Shown: positions 57,972-64,000 of the stretch, in pieces
Layout: every line of letters starts with the position of its first letter
Position numbering within the stretch: the stretch's first letter is position 1
Assembly: GCA_963736455.1 (NCBI GenBank)
Contig: CAVTON010000001.1
Span: forward strand, 2,666,001-2,730,000
Direction: 5' to 3'
Source of the DNA: DAHUXD01 sp963736455
GTDB taxonomy: Bacteria; Acidobacteriota; Thermoanaerobaculia; UBA5066; Gp7-AA6
Length of the DNA stretch: 64,000 nt
Program-made: the position numbers and the translations under genes
The notes under the pieces: model-generated
The model's input: the letters and a program-made list of their open reading frames with translations, nothing else
Databases searched by the model: none
What the model was told of the DNA's origin: nothing

Positions 57972-59876
57972 GTGAAGCGCTTCCTCATCGGGACGGCCGG
58001 CCACATCGACCACGGGAAAACCGCGTTGGTCAGGGCTTTGACCGGCATCGACGCCGACCGGCTCCCCGAGGAGAAGCGGCGCGGCATCACGATCGACCTC
58101 GGATTCGCGCACGCCGAGTGGGACGGAGTGCGCATCTCGTTCGTGGACGTGCCGGGCCACGAGAAATTCGTTCGCAACATGCTGGCGGGCGCGGGCGGGA
58201 TCGAAGCGGTGCTCCTCGTCGTCGCCGCCGACGAGTCCGTCATGCCCCAGACGCGCGAGCACTTCGAGATCGTGCGGCTGCTCGGCCTCTCGAACGGCGT
58301 GGTCGCGGTGACGAAGGTCGACCGCGCCGGCAGCGACCTCGTCGACGTCACCCTCTCGGACGTGCGCGATCTCGTGCGCGGCTCCTTTCTCGAGGGGGCG
58401 CCGATCGTTCCCGTATCGTCCGTGACCGGCGAGGGCCTCGGCCTGCTTCGGGACGCGTTGACGGGGATCGCGTCGCGCATGCGCGGAGAAGAGCGCGAGC
58501 CGCGGACGATCCGGCTTCCGATCGATCGCGCCTTTCTCGTTCCGGGCTTCGGCCCGGTCGTGACGGGCAGCCTCGTGTCGGGAACGCTTCGGCCGGATCA
58601 GAAGCTCGAGCTGCTGCCGTCGCGCCGGCTCGTCCGCGTCCGGCGGGTCGAGGTCCACGGCCGGGAGGAAGACGTGGCGCGCGCGGGCGAGCGCGTCAGC
58701 GCCAACCTCGCCGGGGTGGATCTCGCGGACCTGCACCGCGGGATGGTCCTGTCGGCGCCGGGCGCGCTGCCCGCGTCGTCGCGTCTTCTCGTGAGACTCG
58801 ACCTCCTGGCCTCGGCCGGCCGTCTCGCGAGCGGAAGCCGGGTGTCTTTCCACCACTTCGCGATGGAGGCTCGCGCTGCCGTGCGCGTCCCCGGCGGGAA
58901 GGAGATCGAAAGGGGCGGCTCGGCGCTCGTCGAGCTTCGGCTCTCGGCGCCGGTGGCGGCGATTCCGGGCGACCGCTTCGTCGTGCGCCGCCTTTCCCCG
59001 GTCGAGACGATCGGCGGCGGAGTCGTCCTCGATCCGGAGGCGCCGTCCTCCCGCGGCCGGCTGGACGCGGCCGGCCTCGCGGCTCTCGGCCGACTGAACT
59101 CGGCGGACCTCGCCGAGCGGCTCGTCTTCTGGGTGACACAGGCGCGTGAGCGCGGAGCCTCCGAGGAAGACCTCGCGCGCCGCGCGGGCGTCGAGCCGGA
59201 GGCGGTGCGCGGCGCCCTGGCGGGTCCGATGGCCGCGCGGATCGTTCACGCGCTGCGGCGCAAGCCCGACCGCTACGTCAGCGAGACCGCGCTCGAGCGG
59301 GCAGCGGCTCGTGCGGCCAGGGAGCTGCCGGGCCTGATCGCTGCGGCCGGCGTCGGGGTCGGTGTCTCGCGGAGCACGCTGCTGCAGCGGATTCTTCCCG
59401 GCGCCGATGCGCTCTGGCAGGAGGCCATCGAAGCCGCGCTCACGTCCCGAGGCACGATCGTCATCGCGGGAGACGAGGCTCGCCTTCCCGGCAAGAGCGA
59501 GCTCGCGGGACCCGAGAGAGAGCTCTCGCAGCGGATCGCCGCGCTGTACCGGGAGCGCGGTTTGAATCCTCCGTCTCCGCTCGAAGCGTCCCAGGTCCTC
59601 AGCCATCGGCCGAAAATCGTCGAGGGCCTGGTCGCCTACCTGGTCAAGCGCGGAGACCTCGTCCGGCTGCCCGGGGGATGGTTCATCGCTCGCAGCGCGA
59701 TCGACGACGTCGTCGCGCGCCTGCGGGGATCGGCCAGGTCGACGTTCGAGGTCGGCGAGTTCAAGGAGATGTTCGGCCTGACCCGGAGGCTGGCGATTCC
59801 TCTGCTCGAGCATCTCGATGCCTCGAAGGTGACCCGCCGCATCGGCGACCGCCGCGAGGTGCTGGGATCGCCCTGA
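57972..59876 (+). CDS. selB: Selenocysteine-specific translation elongation factor
   Basis: A 634-residue GTPase from a GTG. G1 is GTAGHIDHGKTALVRALTG, G3 DVPGHEKFVRNMLAG and G4 TKVD; the KRRGITIDLGFAH stretch between them is typical of SelB rather than EF-Tu. Domains II-III follow (about 175-340). The last 270 residues are winged helices that bind the SECIS hairpin. It delivers Sec-tRNA to in-frame UGA codons. No selA, selD, selC or selenoprotein gene is in the window. No clear ribosome site precedes the GTG. Confidence 0.94.
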   Translation: MKRFLIGTAGHIDHGKTALVRALTGIDADRLPEEKRRGITIDLGFAHAEWDGVRISFVDVPGHEKFVRNMLAGAGGIEAVLLVVAADESVMPQTREHFEIVRLLGLSNGVVAVTKVDRAGSDLVDVTLSDVRDLVRGSFLEGAPIVPVSSVTGEGLGLLRDALTGIASRMRGEEREPRTIRLPIDRAFLVPGFGPVVTGSLVSGTLRPDQKLELLPSRRLVRVRRVEVHGREEDVARAGERVSANLAGVDLADLHRGMVLSAPGALPASSRLLVRLDLLASAGRLASGSRVSFHHFAMEARAAVRVPGGKEIERGGSALVELRLSAPVAAIPGDRFVVRRLSPVETIGGGVVLDPEAPSSRGRLDAAGLAALGRLNSADLAERLVFWVTQARERGASEEDLARRAGVEPEAVRGALAGPMAARIVHALRRKPDRYVSETALERAAARAARELPGLIAAAGVGVGVSRSTLLQRILPGADALWQEAIEAALTSRGTIVIAGDEARLPGKSELAGPERELSQRIAALYRERGLNPPSPLEASQVLSHRPKIVEGLVAYLVKRGDLVRLPGGWFIARSAIDDVVARLRGSARSTFEVGEFKEMFGLTRRLAIPLLEHLDASKVTRRIGDRREVLGSP

Positions 59877-59921
59877 GCGGCGCTCGAGTGTTCCGCAACG
59901 AAAATCGTTAATGGGGACGAA

Positions 59922-59975
59922 CCGGAGGGGCGGGGCTTGCCCCGCCCGCGGGCGGCCGCACGGGCCGCCCCTACG
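59922..59975 (-). repeat. Dispersed GC-rich inverted repeat, copy 2
   Basis: About 50 bp, nearly the reverse complement of 48501-48552. It lies in the 176-bp gap between selB and the TonB-like gene, which converge here, so it may act as a bidirectional 3' element. Confidence 0.65.
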
Positions 59976-60052
59976 AAGACAACGAAAGACAGGACTTCTC
60001 TCATCGCACATCCGCGCGAGGCGCGGACCCCGAGTGAATGGAGGCGGCGGCC

Positions 60053-61033
60053 CTAAGGTCCGATGGCCCTTTTCAGGGCGACGATCTGCTTGATGTCGTC
60101 GGAATACGAGATCTGGCCGCCGAGCGTCAGCTCGTTCCACGAGTCGACCGCGGCTCCGCCAGTCTGCGCCGGGCGAACGATCCATGTCGTCATCGAGGTC
60201 CGGAAATAGGGAAGCAGGACCGGGTCGGTCACTTCGAGCGGGATCGCGCGCGTGATCCGCCCGGTCTTGTCCACCAGCACCCAGTACTTGATCGAGAACG
60301 GGCCCTTGTAGGAATCGGCCGACCACGGGCTCTTCTGCGGGATGGGCGTCGTGTCGACCTGATCGATCGGGACCGATCCATCCTGGGGCGCCTCCGCATG
60401 GCGGCTGTCGAGCCATTCGGCGTCGCTCATCCAGTCGAAGGGCTTCGGAATCGGCGTGCTCGGAATGACGGGCGTGAAGGCGACCTGGGTGAGTTTCGGC
60501 GTGCGGAACTCCACGTCCAGGTCGATGCGGTATGCGCCCCAGGTATCGACGGCCTGCCCGCCCTTTCGTCCCGGCGAGAAGCTCCATCGCGACATCGACT
60601 TGAGCGATTCGGCCGCCTGGCTGGGTATGGGATCGCGGTCGCGGCGGGCGGACAGGGCCTTGCCCGTCGGATCGACGTGGATCGACACGAAAAACGCCGC
60701 CGGGAGGCTGACGTCGGCGAACACGAGCTTGGGCGGAAGAGCCGCCGGCACGTCGGTGGTCTTGCCGAAAGGATCGTCGGCCGGGAGCTTCGCCACGGTA
60801 ATCGAAGGAACGTCCAGGATCCTCATCGCCGTCGGCGGAATCGGCGTCGGCAGCTCGAGCGTGACGCCGGCCGGGGACGGCGTCGGCGGCGGTGACACGG
60901 CCGCCACGGGAGCCTGCGGCGCCGTGGGCGTGGGCGTGGGTGTCGGGTTCGTCGCTTCCTGCGCGCGCGCGGACGGGCTCGTTCCCGCGGCCACGAGGGT
61001 CGCCAGCGAAAGGACCCGAATCATCGAGCGCAT
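60053..61033 (-). CDS. Exported TonB-C-like protein
   Basis: About 326 residues with a signal peptide (LATLVAAGTSPSARAQ) followed by a Pro/Thr-rich linker. Two similar beta-alpha-beta units (about 95-160, FFVSIHVDPTGKAL; and about 230-310, KYWVLVDKTGRITRAIPLEV) resemble TonB C-terminal domains, which recognise partners at the outer membrane or envelope. There is no TonB transmembrane helix beyond the signal. It follows polA by 82 bp on the same strand. Function unknown. Confidence 0.75.
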   Translation of the reverse strand: MRSMIRVLSLATLVAAGTSPSARAQEATNPTPTPTPTAPQAPVAAVSPPPTPSPAGVTLELPTPIPPTAMRILDVPSITVAKLPADDPFGKTTDVPAALPPKLVFADVSLPAAFFVSIHVDPTGKALSARRDRDPIPSQAAESLKSMSRWSFSPGRKGGQAVDTWGAYRIDLDVEFRTPKLTQVAFTPVIPSTPIPKPFDWMSDAEWLDSRHAEAPQDGSVPIDQVDTTPIPQKSPWSADSYKGPFSIKYWVLVDKTGRITRAIPLEVTDPVLLPYFRTSMTTWIVRPAQTGGAAVDSWNELTLGGQISYSDDIKQIVALKRAIGP

Positions 61034-61115
61034 GAAGTTCTCGAAATTATATCCAAGTGGCGTGAAGCGGCTCGGGCAACTGCCGCGGGCATCCGTGAAG
61101 CCGCCGCCTCGGACG

Positions 61116-63722
61116 TCACTTGGCTTCGAGCCAGTTGCGCCCGGACCCGACCTCGACGGCGAGACGGACCTTGAGCTGCGCAGCGGCCTCCATCACGTCC
61201 TTCACCAGCCGCGCGACGTCGGGAACCTCGCTTTCGGGGGTTTCCAGGACGAGCTCGTCGTGCACCTGGAGCACGACCTTCGCCTTCGCCCCGGTGTCCG
61301 CGAGCGCGGCGTCGAGGCGGATCATCGCGATCTTGACGATGTCGGCCGCGGTTCCCTGGAACGGGGCGTTCAGAGCCATGCGCTCGGCGTTGGAGCGGAC
61401 GGCGCCGTTTGAAGCGGCGATGTCGGGAATCGGACGCACGCGGCCGAAGAGCGTCGTGACCTCCTTCGTGCGCCGCGCCTCGGCGAGGATTCCGTCGAGG
61501 CACGCGCGCACCCTCGGGAACTGGTTGAAGTAGGAATCGACGTAGCTCTTCGCTTCGGACGTCGACACGCCGAGCTCCTTGCCGAGCGTGAAGGCCGCCA
61601 TGCCATAGAGCAACGCGAAGTTGATCCGCTTGGCGGCGAAGCGCATCTCGTGGCTGACGAGGTCGGGAGCGACGCCGAAGATCCTCGCGGCCGTGGCGCG
61701 GTGGATGTCCTGCTCCTCCTCGAAGGCGCGAATGAGCGCCTCGTCTCCCGACAGGTGCGCCAGGATGCGCAGCTCGATCTGCGAATAGTCGGCGACGACG
61801 AGCCTCGAGCCGGGCGGGGCGACGAACGCCTTGCGGATCTCCCGGCCGGTCGCCGTGCGGATCGGGATGTTCTGCAGGTTCGGGTCCGAGGACGACAGGC
61901 GCCCGGTCGCCGCCACGTTCTGGCGGAACGAGGAGTGGACGCGCCCCTCGGCGTCGGCGAGCGCCGGCAGCGCATCCACGTACGTCCCCTTGAGCTTCGA
62001 GATCTCCCGGAACTCGAGCACGAGCTTCGGAAGCGACAGACCCTGCTCCGCGAGCTCGGCCAGGACCTCGAACCCGGTCGACGAGGACTTCGTCTTGGCC
62101 GTCTTTTTCAGGACCGGATACTTGAGCTTCTCGAAGAGGATCTGGCCGAGCTTGACCGGGGAGTTGACGTTGAACTCTTCGCCCGCCTCCGCCCAGATCT
62201 TCTGCTCGAGCGCGCGTAGCTCGCCCTCCATCCGCGTGGAAATTTCGTGGAGCAGGGCAGCGTCGATGGCGATGCCCGCGAGCTCCATCCGGGCGAGCAC
62301 AGGAGTCAGCGGGCGTTCGATCTCCCGGTAGAGCTTCTCGAGGGCCGGCCGCGCCGAGAGCTCCGCCGCGAGCTGCGGCGCGAGTCCGGCCGCCGCGGAG
62401 GCCCTTTCGGCGAGCCAGCGATCCGCGTTGGCGATCTCGTATGGGCCGGGCAGCGCGCACGCGGAGACGCCGGCTTCCTTGTCCGCAATGAGGCGCTGCC
62501 CGAGCCGCTGAAACGCCATCGGCTCGAGCTCGGCGCTCGAAACGCCCGGACCGAGGACGTACTGGGCGAGGCAGACGTCGAAGAGCTCCGCGCGAACCGC
62601 GCTTCCGAACCGCGCGAGGAGCGCGTCGAGCGGCTTGGCGTCGCCGATCGCGAGGGCGCCCCCGGCGGCCTCGAGGCTCGGCCAGCGCGCGGCGATCGAC
62701 GAGGCGCTCTCCTCGGCGATCCACGTCCGATTCGCGGAGCTGACGGCGAGCAGGACCTCCTCGCCGCGGGTCAGCAGCGCGACGCCCACCGGGCTCTCGA
62801 GCTTCGGGAACGGCTTTCCGGCGGCGATGCGCTCGGAGGTCAGCTCCGGCGTCACGGCGGCGTCCCCCTGAATCTCCGCCGCGAGCGAATGAAACTCGAG
62901 ACGCACGAAGAGTTCCTTCAGGCGTCCGTAATCCGGCTCCGACCGGCCGAGGGCCACCGGATCGAAGGCGACCGGAAGGTCGATGGGGATCTCGACCAGA
63001 CGGCGCGAGAGCAGGGCGTCGTCGCGATGCTCGCGCAGGCTGTCTCCGGCCTTGCCCTTGATCTCGCCGGCGTGATCGAGAAGCGCCGGGAGGCTCCCAT
63101 ATTGGGAGATCCACTTCTTGGCCGTGACGGGCCCGACTCCGGGAACGCCCGGGATGTTGTCCACGCTGTCGCCCATCAGGGCGAGCACGTCCGCGACCTG
63201 GCCCGGAGGAACGCCGAAGAAGGCGGCCACGCCCGAGTCGTCGAGGAAGACCTCCTTGCCGGTGTGAAAGACCCGGATCCGCTCTCCCGAGACGAGCTGC
63301 AGCATGTCCTTGTCGGCGGTCACGATGACGACGTTGAATCCCGCGGCTTCGGCCTTCTTCGCGAGCGTGCCGATGACGTCGTCCGCCTCGTAGCCCGGAA
63401 GCTCCAGCACGGGAATCCGATATGCCGCGAGCGCCTCGCGAATCTCCGGCAGCTGGACGGCCAGGTCGTCGGCCATCGGCGGGCGGTTGGCCTTGTAGGC
63501 GGCGAAATCCTCGTGGCGCCGGGTCCGGTGCGGACCGTCCCAGGCGGCGGCGAGCAGGTCGGGACTGTGCTCGCGAAGCATTTTGCGGAGCATCGTCACG
63601 AACCCGTAGACGGCGTTGGTCGGCCGGCCCGCCGAGGTCGAAAGGCGCTGGATCGCGTGGAAAGCGCGATGGATGTTGGACATGGAGTCCACGAGGTAGA
63701 GAGTCCGGCGAGGTTCGGGCAT
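61116..63722 (-). CDS. polA: DNA polymerase I
   Basis: An 868-residue protein with a 5'-3' exonuclease domain (about 1-270; LVDSMSNIHRAFHA, ADKDMLQLV, GDSVDNIPGVPGVGPVTA), a middle domain and the family A polymerase core: VVADYSQIELRILAHLSG (motif A), RFAAKRINFALLYGM (motif B) and VLQVHDELVLE (motif C). The 3'-5' exonuclease region lacks the DxE of motif I (here VGVALLTRGEE), so proofreading is probably lost, as in Taq polymerase. It has no ribosome site of note and starts near the right end of the window. Confidence 0.95.
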   Translation of the reverse strand: MPEPRRTLYLVDSMSNIHRAFHAIQRLSTSAGRPTNAVYGFVTMLRKMLREHSPDLLAAAWDGPHRTRRHEDFAAYKANRPPMADDLAVQLPEIREALAAYRIPVLELPGYEADDVIGTLAKKAEAAGFNVVIVTADKDMLQLVSGERIRVFHTGKEVFLDDSGVAAFFGVPPGQVADVLALMGDSVDNIPGVPGVGPVTAKKWISQYGSLPALLDHAGEIKGKAGDSLREHRDDALLSRRLVEIPIDLPVAFDPVALGRSEPDYGRLKELFVRLEFHSLAAEIQGDAAVTPELTSERIAAGKPFPKLESPVGVALLTRGEEVLLAVSSANRTWIAEESASSIAARWPSLEAAGGALAIGDAKPLDALLARFGSAVRAELFDVCLAQYVLGPGVSSAELEPMAFQRLGQRLIADKEAGVSACALPGPYEIANADRWLAERASAAAGLAPQLAAELSARPALEKLYREIERPLTPVLARMELAGIAIDAALLHEISTRMEGELRALEQKIWAEAGEEFNVNSPVKLGQILFEKLKYPVLKKTAKTKSSSTGFEVLAELAEQGLSLPKLVLEFREISKLKGTYVDALPALADAEGRVHSSFRQNVAATGRLSSSDPNLQNIPIRTATGREIRKAFVAPPGSRLVVADYSQIELRILAHLSGDEALIRAFEEEQDIHRATAARIFGVAPDLVSHEMRFAAKRINFALLYGMAAFTLGKELGVSTSEAKSYVDSYFNQFPRVRACLDGILAEARRTKEVTTLFGRVRPIPDIAASNGAVRSNAERMALNAPFQGTAADIVKIAMIRLDAALADTGAKAKVVLQVHDELVLETPESEVPDVARLVKDVMEAAAQLKVRLAVEVGSGRNWLEAK

Positions 63723-64000
63723 CGGATCCGGATTCTATGGTGCCGACACCGGACCGGCCGGCGATGCACAGGATCGTGTAACGACGCGCCTTTCGTCCTC
63801 CTTCGCCGCCTCCGCAGCGGACATGGCGAGCGGCGCGGCGGGAGGGAAGTGGAGAGCGCTCAGCCGGTTGCCGGGAGTCGGGAGGGGCGCAAAAACAAAA
63901 TCGCGCGACCCGTCTTCGGTGTCGCGCGATTCAATATAGCCAGACTAACAAACGGGCACGAGGCTGTCAAGGAAATCTTTCCAACCGTTCGGCTTTGGCT
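63723..64000. other. Region upstream of polA to the window edge
   Basis: Holds a terminator at 63891-63930 and otherwise no gene that I can see. The last 70 bp are less GC-rich and may flank a further minus-strand gene outside the window. Confidence 0.5.
63891..63930 (-). terminator. Intrinsic terminator of a gene beyond the right edge
   Basis: Perfect 10-bp stem ATCGCGCGAC (63900-63909) and GTCGCGCGAT (63921-63930) with an 11-base loop. On the minus strand it is followed by TTTGTTTTT, so it ends a minus-strand transcript entering from the right. Confidence 0.8.

Noticed and set aside
57942..60587. 881-codon minus-strand open frame
   Set aside because: Antisense shadow of selB extending across the repeat; low-complexity composition.
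1..64000. CRISPR arrays, rRNA and ordinary tRNA genes
   Set aside because: No regularly spaced repeats, no rRNA sequence and no cloverleaf with a GTTC arm apart from the tmRNA were seen.

Overview
The window is high-GC bacterial chromosome. The best guess is an uncultured Acidobacteriota-like organism: it carries an acidobacterial-type duplicated orphan permease (ADOP), many GTG/TTG starts and tightly overlapping operons. This assignment is an inference from gene content, since there is no rRNA in the window. A SelB gene implies selenocysteine use, and a UbiX/prenyltransferase pair implies quinone synthesis.

Layout. (1) 1-11.8 kb is a stress/dormancy-like block: Hsp20, two paralogous PAS-LuxR regulators, a CBS-domain protein with an MgtA-type P-ATPase, a triple-BON protein, an erythromycin-esterase remnant, a hibernation factor fused into an operon with a metal ABC transporter, a universal stress protein and a GNAT/ADP-forming acyl-CoA synthetase split by one frameshift. 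A 16-bp palindrome with consensus TGATGCANNTGCATCA recurs seven times in the gaps of this block and looks like the operator of one regulon. (2) 11.8-32.4 kb is a carbohydrate block: a giant cyclic beta-1,2-glucan synthase (NdvB type) is divergent from a gene series starting with an orphan Rieske protein and an ASRT-like protein, followed by five genes that overlap at every junction (TPP enzyme, enolase-superfamily enzyme broken by three frameshifts, FAD/Fe-S oxidase, GH39-like hydrolase, GH144/glycoamylase-like hydrolase), then an SDR and an exported dual-specificity phosphatase. (3) 32.5-37.3 kb holds the ADOP permease, two YCII (DGPF) proteins and an ECF42-type sigma factor.

(4) 37.3-45.2 kb is an integration hotspot. 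A complete tmRNA gene (ssrA, minus strand, tag ANNSNFALAA) has its 3' end duplicated as a 25-bp direct repeat 6.75 kb away. The repeats bracket an island with two large adjacent unrecognised genes and one small divergent one, but no visible integrase. Outside the left repeat lie a RelE/RHH toxin-antitoxin pair and a second, diverged internal fragment of a tmRNA gene, which suggests repeated insertions at ssrA. The two-gene island module is the best candidate here for an undescribed system.

(5) 45.3-64 kb is mostly housekeeping: CutA, a transsulfuration pair, a zinc-ribbon protein, panB-panC-thiG, ubiX-ubiA-META protein-deoxynucleoside kinase, a ComEA-like protein with a type IV pilin-like protein, yqeY-CYTH-nucleotidyltransferase, selB, a TonB-like exported protein and polA. 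The gaps hold an inverted pair of GC-rich dispersed repeats, nested hairpins and two clear intrinsic terminators.
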